Of a stretch of 64,000 nucleotides of DNA, positions 25,174-37,803 are shown piece by piece (position 1 is the first letter of the stretch; every line of letters begins with the position of its first letter). The stretch lies in contig JBITNC010000001.1 in the NCBI GenBank assembly GCA_050084985.1, positions 98,394,001 through 98,458,000 on the forward strand, given 5' to 3'. The stretch comes from Nageia nagi (taxonomy: Eukaryota > Pinophyta). The translations under genes were made by a program, and so were the position numbers. The notes below the pieces were generated by a model, which worked only from the letters and a program-made list of their open reading frames with translations, did no database searches and was not told the origin of the DNA.

Positions 25174-27396
25174 ACCTTGGAAGCTCTTCTTCACATCCTA
25201 AGTGTGGAAGCTCCTTTTCAACCTTTTTTTTTTAGGATCACTCTTCTTGGTTAAGGTAAAATAATTTAGAGGTATAACCCTTATTCTTTTTTTGTGTGTT
25301 GATTTTGATACTAAATTTTTTATGATTACAAACTTTGCCTCAATAAACCACATATTATTGCTCTTTCTACTAACAATTTTTATGTTAATGATTGAGCAAT
25401 AATACATTAGGCAAAATATGTAATTTGTATACATTTTTTTAGTTACATTTGTTTGAAGAAATAACCTAAATATAATATTGTATAATTGCTATACATTATT
25501 TTATCAATCTTTTTTATATCAAGCAATTTAGAAAAAATGGAATTGCTTTTTAACATATTTGCTATTTCATACATAGTCAATACTATACTTTTTACAATAA
25601 TTTTGTAAATAGAATGTTATAGAAAAATGAAGTTTTTTCTTTACAAGGTTTATAAAAAAAAGAAGGAAGAGCTATACTTCTTTATTATTTGCAAATAAAA
25701 TAATTAAGGGAGAAGCAACAATTTTTTTTTTTGTGTTTAGCTTTAAATTTTTTTAAAAATAATTTTGTTCTTGATCAACCTTCTTACAACATTGAGTTGG
25801 ACTTTATGGGGGCATTGTTTTCTATCTTCATCATGTGAGAGTCCTCTCAGCCTAACCAAACCACACCCCTATCTCCTCTCATCATTGATGGTAGCAAGAA
25901 GCATTGGTAATAGTTTTATATTGATTGTGTGGCACTCCATAGCCTTTAGCTTCCCTCACAACCTGATAGACCTTAATCCCTCTTGCATAGTCCCTAGGAC
26001 TCCTACGCTCCCCTCATCACTTTTTTTTTCTTGCGCTCCTCTTCCTCTCAACCAATTGGAGCCATTATTCCTCTTCATTCTAACAACATAGCCCATCGCA
26101 TACGAGTGCATTCTCCTCCTCCCCCATGAACAGAGGATAACATTTGTGATGGGAGTCATCCAGACACATACCCATATCCAAACCACCTTCAAAACCTTAT
26201 TTAACAAAGGGAAATTACACTATAAAAGGGTTCCTTATGGTCCTCACAACATTCTTTCCTTGTGTTTATTTACCACCATTTTCTCATAGCTTGTGACTAA
26301 CCTTAACCTCAAACTTTGTTCCCTCATTTCGTAGCCCTGCTCCACCTCAAAACCAACTATTCTCCCCACTCTACATAGCCATTCTCTCTTCTAAAAGAAA
26401 TTGGGTATGAGCAAGGTGGCTCATCTTTGATTTCTTCAAATAATCAATCGATTATTTCTTTGGCTAAGAATCTTATGTTCCATCAAAGAACAAAACATGT
26501 AGAAATCCATGCCCATTTTATCAAGGAGAAGGTTCTTTATGGCATCATACACCTAAAGTATTTTCCATCCACCTTAAACTCCACTTATTTTTCAACAAAC
26601 CCCTCCTGGAAGCTTAGTTCTGTAAGCTTAGGGATGCTATTGGGTTGGTGAAGTTACCCTTAAGGGGGAGTGAAGTTTGAATTCTTATACTAAATTCATG
26701 TTTGTGAAGACAACTTCACCCCTAAGAGGATTTTATGCTGTATAGTGTTGATTTTGTTGTACACCTTTATGGTAAGTTTGCTCAGCATGAGAACTTATTG
26801 TACAAAATTTTAGAAGCAAAATATTGGCTAATCTAGCACTCTTCAGTTATCCATGTGTGAGAAAATCTTATGTGTATTTTGGCACTATTCAGTTATCTAT
26901 ATGTGAGGAACTCATTTCTTCATGCTCTATTTTGTAATGATAATCAACATATGTTTTATATACAATAGGTGATTATGAGTTTTTTGGCATGGCATCTTTG
27001 TGATGACTTATAGTGCACCATTGATCAGTTCATGATGGCATTTGTGTGATTCATCTATCCTTGTTGTGATGAATATGTTGCATCTAATTGATCTTGTTAT
27101 TTGAGCTACTTATGACTTGTAGGTTCCTTTAAGATTGTAGGTTACTTACCTCAGGTATGCATGGCTCTTAGAGACTCTTCATGACTTCCAATTGGATGAC
27201 TACTTCATGTACATTGAAATCAGTTATGGTTAATGATTGTATTTGGCAAAGTAGTGAGTCTCAAACTAGATCTTTCTTACTTCACAAATATGTAAAAAGT
27301 TCTCATCTTTGTTGTATCTATTTGGAGGAGAACTCTCTTACTTTCTCTCTTTCTTCTCTCTTATTCACTCTATCCCAATATTGCATTAAGGGGGAG
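25174..27396 (+). mobile_element. A2 internal region: leader plus RNase H tail only
   Basis: A leader with a pyrimidine-rich block (about 25785-26200) passes directly, near 26400, into the last part of RNase H (26400-26680; 'HFIKEKVLYGIIHLKYFPS' is still readable, with frame breaks before the stop at 26680). Gag, protease, integrase and reverse transcriptase are absent. The 3' untranslated region has one shortened minisatellite block (about 26830-26940) and ends in a polypurine tract, aagggggag (27388-27396). The element is therefore an internally deleted, non-autonomous copy that would have needed enzymes from a full-length relative. Confidence 0.85.
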
Positions 27397-27895
27397 TGTT
27401 GGAATGTATAATGCATTACTGTAAAAGTTTTTTAATAAATATTATATTAAAATTTACTAATACTTAAGGGTATAATTTGATACCTGAAGTATTTAAGTGA
27501 ATATGATAATATAACTTGTCCTACACTCCATGTCATGAGCATGCCCCTTGGATAAAAGGATGTGCATGTTATGCTATTGTACATTGGATAAAAGGGTGAT
27601 CAAAAGAGGGATTTTGGCCTATAAATATAAGGCTCCCTCTTTGTGATCATACACAAATTGTGGAGTAAAGTTATGCTATAGGATAGTGCTTAAAATAAAA
27701 GAGTAGGAGGATTGTAAGATTTCATATTTGTTAAGAAGAGAGATCTAGTTAGTGGATGTACTCCTAGTTAGAGGAACCACTTACATCTTGTGTTATTTTT
27801 GTGAGATTGCTTTGTGTGATAGTTAGATGTGAATTGAGAGCTTTCATGTGAACTTGGTAGTTTAGGATTGTTCATGTTATAGTTCAATTCTCTCA
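27397..27895 (+). mobile_element. 3' LTR of copia A2 (499 bp)
   Basis: TGTTGGAATG...TTCTCTCA directly after the polypurine tract and before the right-hand CATAC. TATA box at 27620-27627. Confidence 0.93.
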
Positions 27896-27900
27896 CATAC
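27896..27900. repeat. Target-site duplication, right (catac)
   Basis: Matches 24659-24663 exactly. Removing A2 and one copy restores continuity of the interrupted gypsy integrase. Confidence 0.9.
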
Positions 27901-28560
27901 TTTGGTGCATTTACTCGAGTATAACTAGGAGAATCCTAATACATGGTACTAAATATTTTCTTATATTCAATATTATTATAATAAGGAAGTGCATTCATCT
28001 ACATAATTATCATTTTTTGAGGAATATTTTATATCACATTCACCTTTTTATGGTGCTTTTAAAAATTATAGTACGAAGGAAGAGGCATGAAACTCTAACT
28101 TAGCATTGGAAGATAATTGAGCATTGTAGTTCATCTAACAAATTTGGCCTATTCACCAAAAGATTGAAGAGAAGATGAAAAAACTTAACAATAGTATAAT
28201 AATAATCATGAAAATATAGGATACATCATTTTCAAGTTGATGATATGGAGTGATTACATTTGAATAAGGAGTGTTTATAGGGAACAAATAAGAAATTGAA
28301 ATCCATACGCTATGAACTTTTAATATTATGATGAAAATGCATTTAAGATCGAGTTACTAAATTATATGAAAATGTACTCAATGGTAAATGTTGAGAATCT
28401 AAATTTATTTGAGCCATCAAAGTTGGATGATAAATATGATCATATCCAACTTTCAATGTTAGATGAATTAAAACCTTCAAATCTTGACAAAGCAATAGAA
28501 GGCATGGTACTTGAGAAGAAAACTAAAACTTCTGCACATGGAGAAATAGAATATTGATGA
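27896..28560 (+). pseudogene. Ty3/gypsy pol, 3' part (integrase end and C-terminal tail)
   Basis: The integrase frame interrupted at 24663 resumes here ('HTLVHLL', then 'SYIQYYYNKEVH'). Further on come a C-terminal 'LNKE' stretch (about 28258) and the conserved gypsy tail 'MVNVENLNLFEPSKLDD' (28381-28431), ending at 28557. In intact relatives this tail lies at the end of integrase, before the 3' untranslated region. Multiple stops and at least one frame change make it non-functional. A gypsy-like 'ttttatcttgggggatatgatga' near 28860 may be the remains of the polypurine tract. Confidence 0.8.
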
Positions 28561-29399
28561 ATTTATTCAAAAGGGAAAATACTAAATAAATCCAAATAAA
28601 TATACATAAAGAAGGTTAAGTTAAATTATCTTTGTATTTGTAGTCATTAAATTTTTGAGGTACCAAAAGCATTTTGTTTAGGAGTCTTGATCAAGAGTTT
28701 ATCATAGTAAGTTTAAGACTAAAATGTACTAAGGTTTTTATCCAATAAAACTTGATGAATACTAATAAATGAGATAAATAATTAATAGTTTTATCCTAGA
28801 ATTTGATATAATATTATTAAGGTTTTTTATCTTGACGATCCAAGCCCATGTCAAAGGTTTTTATCTTGGGGGATATGATGAAAGTATATCCTAAGTGATT
28901 GATATTTTTTTTATTTAAACTATTAAATCATTAAAAAATTATAACTAATGGAGTAGGTCCATAATTTTAGCCCTAAATTATAAAGTAAATTGGGTACCTA
29001 AAGATAAAGCAATAGTAAGAATCAATTTTTATGATGAAGAAAAGAAAACTAATATAGTCCTCTCATGGGATATGGTGATTAGATTTGATATAAATTTGAT
29101 GGAAATATACTCTCATTTATTCAAATGGGATCCTTAATACTTATGACCAATGATTATGCATATATGATGGATGTATATGATACCATCAAATTACCTAAAT
29201 AAATTATTCTATGCAAAAAGCTAACTTGTGTTAAGTGGTGAATAAAGTGAAGTCTATGTGATTAGAGTTCTTGCATCTTAAATCCATGATCAATCACTAT
29301 TAGGCTGATTGAGTTTATTGAATTGGTCATCACCACATTGATTTCACTAATTGGCTATATGATCCTGTTGATCAAAGCCCTTTCCTATCGATTGACCTT
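28561..29399. other. Probable gypsy 3' remains, then unassigned sequence
   Basis: AT-rich. The first 300-350 bases plausibly belong to the gypsy element's 3' end. From about 28900 to the next LTR I see no frame or motif. Confidence 0.35.
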
Positions 29400-29950
29400 T
29401 GTTGGAATATATAATGCATTATTGTAAGGTACCTTAATGTAATCCACTTAAGGGTATCCTTAGATACCTTAAGTATTTGGTGAATATGATAATGTAAATT
29501 CACTAATACTTAAAAGTATCCCTAGATACCTTTTAAGTATTTATGAATAAAATAATGTAACTTGTCTTACACTCCAAATCATGAGCATGCCCCTCAGGTA
29601 AAAGGGTGAGGAATATCATGACTTTGTACAATGATTTAAAAGGTGATCTAAGGGAGAATTTTAGCCTATAAATAGAGGGACCTCTCTTTAAGATTACTCA
29701 CTCAAGTTTGTAGAAATGTTATGCTCTAGGATTGTTAGGAGAAGCAAGAAAGAGTTATTATAAGAAAATGCTCTTTGAGAATAAGATCTTAGATTAGTAG
29801 ATGTACTCCTATAGTTGGAGGAACTACTTTATATTGGTGTTGACTTTATGATATTGGCTATCTTGTTTATGATATTATGATGATATTCTAAAGACATTTC
29901 ATGAGATCTTGGTAGAAGAGGAATTTAGTCACTTAGTATTAGTTCTTGCA
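29400..29950 (+). mobile_element. 5' LTR of copia A3 (551 bp) with internal duplication
   Basis: Starts TGTTGGAATATATAATGC and ends TTCTTGCA. It is about 50 bp longer than its relatives because the 'actta.gggtatcc.tagatacctt' segment with the following 'aagtattt.tgaat' is tandemly duplicated (about 29445-29560). TATA box at 29667-29674. No 3' LTR was found. Confidence 0.85.
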
Positions 29951-29952
29951 AT

Positions 29953-29964
29953 TAGTATTAGATC
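29953..29964 (+). other. Eroded primer-binding site of A3
   Basis: TAGTATTAGATC aligns with the A1 site TGGTATTAGAGC with two mismatches, just after the LTR. Confidence 0.6.
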
Positions 29965-30634
29965 CATACAAATCCCACTACTACTGCCCTACCCTCCCTC
30001 CTTTGTTAAAGCCCTTCATGCATCACACCCTCTCTACAGCCCATCCCTTTGCCCCTTATCTCGCATGCCCTATCCTCCCTCACACATTCAATACATCATG
30101 CACACTCCCACCCTTTCTTCCCCTCCTTGGTGTGGCCCACCCATAATGAGGACCTCCTCGCCCCCCTCTCCCCCTCAACAACATTTTTTTTTATATACAA
30201 TTTTTTGTTTTGAAAGCCCCTCAATTTTTTATGTAATTATTTTTTATTGATCTATGATCCTTCTTACAAGTATTTAGTTGATGCATTTATTGAGGAATTA
30301 TTTTCCTCTTTGATGAAATTTTGTTTATGAGTTTTTAAATAAATGGGATTAACAAATAAAAGGAGGAAGATTCTCTTTGATAGCGTATTTATTGCACACT
30401 TACAAGTCTTTTAGAAAAAGACTTATCTATGCCTTTTTGAAGTTCTTTTTTTTACAAAATTATAATATTTTAAAATTGAAGAGCTTTTTTATATTATTTT
30501 TTTAGGGAGGTATTTTATTAAAAAAAATAGGAGTTCTTTTTTGGGGGAGGAGGATAATAGTTAAAATTGGTTAAATTTTATGAGTTATGTTGGGAGTTAT
30601 TTTTTTAAGGGGATGCTTCTAAAGAGGAATTCTA

Positions 30635-30673
<39 letters not shown>

Positions 30674-31957
30674 GGGAATTTAATTAATTTCTATAAGGGG
30701 GGAAATATTTTACAAAATAAAGTTATTTTTTAAGGAATTAAATTTTTTTAAAGGGAAAATGTTTTCACAAATGGAGGTCAATTTTTAAGGGGTGAGTTTT
30801 TTGGAGTCTTTTTAAAGGAGTAATTTAAGCAATTTTTTTCTCAAAAATTAAGGGGGGAAACCTTGAAATAATGTATTAAGTTTTTAGTAATTTTTTTGAG
30901 ATAGTATTATTGTAAAAGGGGGAATTCTTAGTGTTTTAAGCAAAAATATTTCTCAAAAGTTAAAAAGAGGAATTTTGTTAAGTGTATTTTTTTAAGCATG
31001 AAACTTTTCTAGTTAAAGTTTTTATATTGTTACTTAAAAATAATGAACTCATGCAATTTTTTATAAAGAAGTTCCCTTAGGGTTGTGAAAAAATCTATTG
31101 GACACTCTTAGATGATGTATAATTTGGATTATTAGGTTTAAATTTTTGATTATGTATCTTTTAAGAACTTTACATTATGTATCTTTGATTTATTTTTTAC
31201 AAAAATAAAAAATATTGAGAGTGCACCCCTTAAAATTGAGACATCCATATTATTTATTCTGTAACTTCATTTGTTTGGGGAGCCATGAGGGGGGGAAAAG
31301 GAAAATTAGAGCCTTCTAGTTTGTCGATCCAAATGATGAAAAATTCATCCTTATTAATTTAATCTAAGTCCTTTGTTAGTATGGACATAACTCCATATAG
31401 GTGGAAAGTCATGTGTGTAGTGATATCTCATGTTCACACATCCATTTAAGGATTATCTTGATAAATTAGGAGGAAAACTTGAAAACCTAAACAAGATAAT
31501 AATTTGGTCAATACAACATATATCACACCTTTAGAAAATAGCTAGTACTTATCCTTGTAAGAGTATATTAGTGACCATAGGGGAATTGATTAAGGATTGA
31601 TAAGACTTGGTCTCCATGCAACATCTAGGTGAAGGCCTAATTTTAAATAAGAAAATAACCTTGACCTCTACCCTCTCAACAAATAATGTTACTTGGTTAT
31701 GAAAAAAATGTTGGATGTATGGGACATATGATCTGATGAAATTGAAATCATTTTGCACATGTGAAATTAGTTAACAATTTAAGCATGCCTTATTGATTAC
31801 CTCTTATTAATTCAACATGTATTGTTGATTAATTTGAACAAATTCAACATGTATGATTGATTAATTTGAACAAACTCAACTTGTTTGGTTAATTATTTTT
31901 TATTCTCAAATTTCACATGCTAATATTAGTTAACACTTTCACCTTGTTTTATAGTAA
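29965..31957 (+). mobile_element. A3 leader with pyrimidine-rich block and T34 tract
   Basis: The leader corresponds in position to that of A1. It carries a C/T-rich block (about 29985-30180), then T-rich sequence with an uninterrupted run of 34 T at 30637-30670. The 113- and 66-codon frames over the pyrimidine block are low-complexity and are not called. Confidence 0.7.
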
Positions 31958-33885
31958 ATGGGAGACTCTTTTTCATGAAAAGACATCCTAGAGAGTTCAA
32001 ACTACAACATTTGGGAACTTAGGATCAAAGATGAGCTCAAAGAACATAAACTATGGAAAATTGTAAATGAAGACCAAGTTATTCCAAGAAATTAGAAGAT
32101 ACTTGAGGATTACAACACAAAGAATGAGTTGGCAACCTTTATGATCTTTCATGTAGTTTCAAATGAAATCCTTCTCATGATCTCTTCTTTAAACTCTCCA
32201 AAGGAAGCTTGTGACATATTGAAGAAAATCTACCTTAACACCAAATTATCTACAAAGGTTCACCATCTTTCAAAAATTATTACAATTATGTTAAGAGAAA
32301 AATAAAAGTGTTACAATATAATTGAACAAGATTATTGATCTTAGGATCCAACTTGTGGAGTGTGGGTGCAATTGGATCATTGACGAGTTTATAGTGTTCA
32401 TCATCCTTCAAAGCCTCTCCACTAAATTTAGTTACTTTATGACAATCATGAAGATGAGGCTTGATGATGAGGAAGGAATTTTCTCCTTGGAAAATATTTC
32501 AAGGATTCTCTTGAAATATGAGGAAACACTCAACAAAAACTTATTGATGTCCTCTCCTAAAGAACATTATGTGGCACTAGGAAAAATAAAGACTTGCTTC
32601 AAAAAGAAGGTCAATAATCAAAATAAGTCTTCCCATTCTCCGAAAAAGGATTTTAAGAAAGATGAAAATAAACAATAGAATGGATATGATAAGTATAACA
32701 AATAAAAATCCAAATTTGATAGCAATTGTAATTTTTTATGGCATCAATGGTCACAAAGAATCAAATTGCTACAAGAAAAAGAAAGAACATGATGGTAAAT
32801 GATCTAAAAAATCAAACAAATTCAAAGGCAAGAAGAAGATGAATAAATATGCTTTTATTTGTGACCTTTACTCCAATTCTTACACTTTATTGACTGATTG
32901 GATTATTGACTTTGGGTGCACAAATTACATGTGTTTTGAAAAGGCTAAGTTTGACAATTTTTATATGTATAGAAAAGATGCAATTATGATAGGTGATAAT
33001 TCAATCCTCAAAGTACAAGGTATTAGGAGTGTGTTGTTGTAAGGAAAGATTCTTGAAAATGTTCTCTATGTGCCTAAACTCAATATGAACCTGCTTTTCG
33101 TAATTCAAGTTAAAAGGAAAGGATAATCATTCGAGTTCAACTCACACTCTTAGTGCATGGAAAAGGGACTTGCCACTTTGGTGAAAGGATCAATGAAATA
33201 TGATATCTACATTATGGATCAAGTGCCAACAAATATGTGCCTTGCTACAAATATTTTCTCTAGGGGAAATATTTGGCACCATCAATTAGGCCACCTTAAC
33301 CATAAAAGCATTCAAGTCATAAAAAATAAAGAAGTTATGGAAGGTTTGCCTTTGATATTGCCTTCAACTAGTATTTGTGAGAAGTGCATCTTAGGAAATA
33401 TGAATAGGTAAAAATTTTAGAAAGATAAGGCAACAAGGGAAACATAGTCACTTCAACTTGTGCATTTAGATTGTATGGGTCCATTTCAGACTAAGTCTCT
33501 TTGGGGGCATCACATGTATTGATCTTAATTGATGATTTCAATAGGATGATATTTGGTTATCTACTCAAGCATAAGTATCAAACCTTTGATAGGTTCAAAG
33601 ATTTCAAAGCCTTTATAGAAAATCAATCTAACTTCAAAATTAAGATGCTCAAATCTGATAATAAGGGTGAGTATAATATCAATGAGTTCAATGATATTGT
33701 AGCAAATATAGGATTAAGAAGAAGTTCATGATCTCTTACATACCTCAACAAAATGTTGTTGCTGAAAGGAAGAATAGAACCATTCAAGAAATGGTTAGGT
33801 GCTTGTTGGAAAATCTTCCTAGCTTCTTATGAGGTGAAGTGAGCACTGCGATCTACACCTTAAATAGGTATTCTATAAAAAATTG
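31958..33885 (+). pseudogene. Copia A3 gag, protease and partial integrase, broken and truncated
   Basis: ATG at 31958 opens a gag frame with 'SSNYNIWELRIKDELKEH' near its start, interrupted by stops. Protease at about 32890-33120 shows 'DWIIDFGCTNYMCF', with the catalytic Asp kept but Ser replaced by Phe. The GAG-pre-integrase region (33157-33411) keeps 'WHHQLGHLNHKS' and 'CEKCILGN'; the integrase core has 'LIDDFNRMIFGYLL' (about 33520-33560). Similarity ends near 33885 within integrase, so reverse transcriptase, RNase H and the 3' LTR are missing. It is closely related to A1 and belongs to the same family. Confidence 0.85.
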
Positions 33886-34479
33886 AAGATAACCTTGGAC
33901 TACTCTATGAAAAAATCATTGATAAGCTAACCTTGTTTATGTTTAAGGGTATACATGTCCAAAGGAGATGTGTCTTGAGTGATAAAAAACTTGTAATGAG
34001 TCAAAAATGTATTAACAACATCATCAAAGCATGTAATACTTTCATTAGGCATACAAAAAAACCATAGAAATGATTCAAAGTTTAAACTAGATGAAATAAT
34101 TTAGCCAATAAATCATCATCATTTTCATATTTAATAGCTTTTAAATGATAAGTTTACAAGTGTATTCTAGGATCATAATTACCATTAAACATAGTAAATG
34201 TTACCTATTTATCATACCTTTTTTGACATATGCAGAGGTAAAAGGGATTATCAGTACCTCATGAAATTGTAGGTGTGAATTTATTGATATAATTTATGAT
34301 AGAGTCCTTTTGCTTCTTTAACAATAACAATTGTTGAAGTGCATCATCCATATTGGCTAGTTGTGAGGATTCATCAGTGTCTTTGCTTTTGTCCTTAGCT
34401 ATCCTTGTAAATAATCCAAAACAACAAATCTTTTCCTTTTCAAGATTTCTTACTAGTTCACTTACCATTTCTAATTTGC
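33886..34479 (-). pseudogene. Ty3/gypsy-type gag remnant, truncated at the gap
   Basis: On the minus strand, two frames carry an LTR-retrotransposon gag (capsid) pattern: 'FNGNYDPRIHL', then 'AIKYENDDDLLAKLFHL', then in the next frame 'CFDDVVNTFLTHY' and 'PLDMYTLKHKQG'. A charged N-terminal stretch lies at about 34259-34479. Order and spacing match the family core 'F.G..DP..HL...', '...F.DL...F...Y', 'L...KQ'. There are stops and a frameshift. It starts where copia A3 stops, on the opposite strand, and runs into the N gap, so its beginning is missing. Confidence 0.6.
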
Positions 34480-34579
34480 NNNNNNNNNNNNNNNNNNNNN
34501 NNNNNNNNNNNNNNNNNNNNNNNNNNNNNNNNNNNNNNNNNNNNNNNNNNNNNNNNNNNNNNNNNNNNNNNNNNNNNNN
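34480..34579. other. Assembly gap, 100 N
   Basis: Exactly 100 N. The next base (34580) is the inner end of the right arm of the inverted repeat. Confidence 0.99.
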
Positions 34580-34970
34580 GATCACCAAAAAGGACTTACA
34601 ATTACCTTAGGCCTAAGCATTATTGCCTCTACAATAGACATAATAAAATGAGTAAACATGTCTCTTTTAATTCTATAATAAATCCAAAAAAAGTCTTATC
34701 ACCAACTTTGAACATCATTATTTATTGCTTCATTACCCTAAAAAATGAGATCAAATTTATATTTATAAGTTTCCACATGATGCTTGACCTTCTATCTTCC
34801 CAAAATTTTGATGTTTTGTATTCATGTCAGTAAACTATTTATCTTCTTATAACTCTTCAATTTTCCTACAAGATTTTCAGTTGGTTCAATATCATTTATT
34901 CTTCAACTAAGTCAATAACAAGAAACTTTGCAAACATAAAAATAATAAATAACTTTACAACTAGTTTGAT

Positions 34971-35285
34971 TGTAGATGCCTAAAAAATGATTTATTATTT
35001 ATTTAATAAGTCATATTTAGACTTCATAAATAACTTATTGTAATATTACAAATGTTAAGATAAAGTTGATATTACAATGCAATGACATGTGTTATATTAA
35101 ATTTTATATCATTTATCATGGGTTATATTTTAAAGTATCTTGAACGTAACAATGATTATATATATTTTCTAGATGTCAACCTTCACTCCTCTCTATATCT
35201 TTGCAGACTATATATGCTAGTGAAATAGGTTAACCTCCACAAATCAAAACTTTTTTATATGACAATATCTCTAATAGGTGGTTTT
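34971..35285 (+). repeat. LTR-like dispersed repeat (copy 3; mirror of copy 2)
   Basis: Starts TGTAGATGCC and shares ordered motifs with 5434-5745 ('ttattatttatttaataa', 'aagataaagttgatatta', 'ctctaataggtggtt'). It is the right-arm counterpart of the minus-strand copy at about 21880-22197. Confidence 0.5.
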
Positions 35286-35389
35286 CTTTTGCTATCTTCA
35301 TCAAGCAACGGTGTCTCTCAATGCCACTTATTATGAGAAATTATTATATTTTTAGCTCTAAAACTTTTTATCTTTGGTGCACATTGTAA

Positions 35390-37216
35390 TTATGCATCTT
35401 TATAGTTATGATAGTCAGCATAGAGGCTATAGGCTCTACTCTCCAACCTATAAAGCAGTTTTCATTTCAAGGGATGTAAAGTTCAATGAACTTTCTTAAG
35501 AATCTGCTTCTAATGAGGATGTTGATAATCTAGAAGACTCTTCAATTGCTTCTAACTAGTTGGATATGGATTTAGATAAGTCACCTTAGGAACAAAACTC
35601 TCCAACTCAAAGGGTAATAAGGAGCATGACCTTGAACAAATCCTTATTTACCAAGATTGAAAACAAGCATGAGCCTTCATCTTTCAAAGAAGCTTCAAAG
35701 CACGAGTGTTGTATGGAAGCTATAAAAGTGCAGTATGGGGCACTTATAAAAAATAAAACTTAAGATTTGGTTCTTTATCTTAATGAAAAGAATGTGATTG
35801 AAAATAAGTGGATCTATAAGGTCAAGTTCAATTCAATTGGAGATATTGAGAAATACAAGGCAAGGTTAATAGCTAAAGGTTTTGCTCAAAAATATGATGT
35901 AGATTATGAGAAAACCTTTGCTCCCATGGAAAAGATACCTACTATAAGAGTTATACTTGCTCTTTTTAAATCTCAAGAATAGAAAGTTTTTCAAATTGAT
36001 GTTAAAAGTGCATATCTCAATGGTGAATTGGATGTGGAAATCTTCATGAATCAACCAAAAGGATTTATTATAGAAGGTAAAAAGTCCTTTGTGTGCAAGC
36101 TAAAGAGTTCATTGTATGAACTTAAGAAAGCACCTAGAACCTGGTACAGAAAGATTTTAAGGTACTTTGTAGACATTAGATTCTTCAAGTGTTTTCTAAC
36201 TTCGATCTATATGTGCTCAATCAAAGAAAAGACATGGTCTTGATTCTCCTTTATGTGGATGATCTTTTGATTACTAAAAATAATGATGAAATCATTCAAA
36301 AGTGCATATCCAAATTTAAGGTAACATTTGAAATGACTAATCTTGGTCTCTTGCACTACTATCTTGGAATGTAAGTGTATTAATACAAGGATTGTACTTA
36401 TCTTAATCAATCTAAGTATATATCATACATCTTGTAAAAATTTGAAATGGAAGAGTGTGGATATGCTACAATCCTAGTCTATCCTGGAATCACTATTTCT
36501 CTAAGCTCTAACTCACAGTTAGCTGATGCTATAGCTTATAGGCAACTAATTGGTAGTCTTTTGTATTTGACTATATTTAGGCTAGATATTACTTTTGCAA
36601 CGAATTTTATGGCACGATTCATGCAAAAACCTTATGTTGAGCACCTCAATGTTGTTAAGTAAATCTTGAGGTATGTTGCAAGGATTAAAGATCTTCCTCT
36701 CAAGTATTCTAAGTTGCCCTCATTTTTTCTCTCTGGATTTTCAAATTCTAACTATGGAGGAGATAGAGATGATAGGAATTCAATCTCTACATATGTGTTT
36801 AGCATTGGTTTAGGTGCTATCTCTTAGGCTTCTAAGAAGCATCTTACTATTTCTCTTTCCATCATAGAAGTTGAATATCTTACCATGTCTATTACAACCC
36901 AGGAAGCCATTTGGTTAAGGCATCTTTTGAAAGAAATTAGGTATGAACAAGGTGGCTCATCTTTGATTTTTTCAAATAATCACTCAACTATTTCTTTGAT
37001 TAAGAATCCTCTATTCTACCATAGAATAAGACATATGGAAATCCATGCACATTTTATCAGAAAAAAGGTTCTTAATGGCATCATACACTTGAAGTATTAT
37101 CCATCCACCTTGAACTCCATTGATTTTGTCATCAAGCCCCTCTCATAAGTTTAATTTTGTAAGCTAAGGGATGTTATCAGGTTGGTGAAGTTACCCTCAA
37201 GGGGAATGAAGTTTGA
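35390..37216 (+). pseudogene. Copia A partial pol (right-arm counterpart of 19954-21790)
   Basis: Integrase end, reverse transcriptase and RNase H on the plus strand, with frames almost identical to the left arm: 'LLYVDDLLITKNN' at about 36250-36290, RNase H ending at the stop 37214-37216. The few residue differences from the left arm include K/T in the 35767-35982 frame, T/M and F/L near 36600, and Y/H and R/K in the 36885 frame. They look like allelic or sequencing-level variation. Confidence 0.85.
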
Positions 37217-37800
37217 ATTCTTATGTTGAATTCATGTTTATGATGACAACTTCACCCATAGGAGGATTTTATGTTGTATAGTGTTGATTTTGTCGTACAC
37301 TTTCATGGTAAGTTTGCTCTACATGAGGAACTTATTGTACAAAATTTTAAAATAAAAAATTGGCCAATATAGCACTATTCAATTATCCATGTGAGAGGAA
37401 CTCTTATGTGTCTTTTGGTACTATTCAATTATCCATATGTGAGGAACTCATATGTACATTCTCTATTTTGGTCAATCTAGCATTATTCAGTTATCCATGT
37501 GTAAGGAACTGTTATGTGTCTTTTAACGCTATTCAAGTATACATATGTGAGGAACTCATATGTGCATGCTCTATTTTGTAATGATAATCAACACATATTT
37601 TATATACAGCAAGTGACTATAAATTTTTAGCATGGTATATTCATGATGATTTATAGTGCACCATTGATCATTTCATGATGGCATTTGTATGATTCATCTA
37701 TCCTTATTGATATGAATATGATGCATATAATTGATCTTGTTATTTGAATTGTTTATGACTTGCAAGTTTCTTTGAGATTGCAGGTTACTTGCCTCAGGTA
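37217..37800 (+). mobile_element. Copia A 3' region with minisatellite (right arm)
   Basis: Four to five units built on 'agttatccatgtgagaggaactc' alternate with 'catatgtgcatgctctattttg' at about 37370-37580. Ends at about 37800, where the inverted partner copy begins. Confidence 0.75.
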
Positions 37801-37803
37801 TAA

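Noticed and set aside
29909-30250. Pro/Ser-rich frames over the A3 leader
   Set aside because: Product of the pyrimidine-rich block; two overlapping frames with similar composition and no domain.
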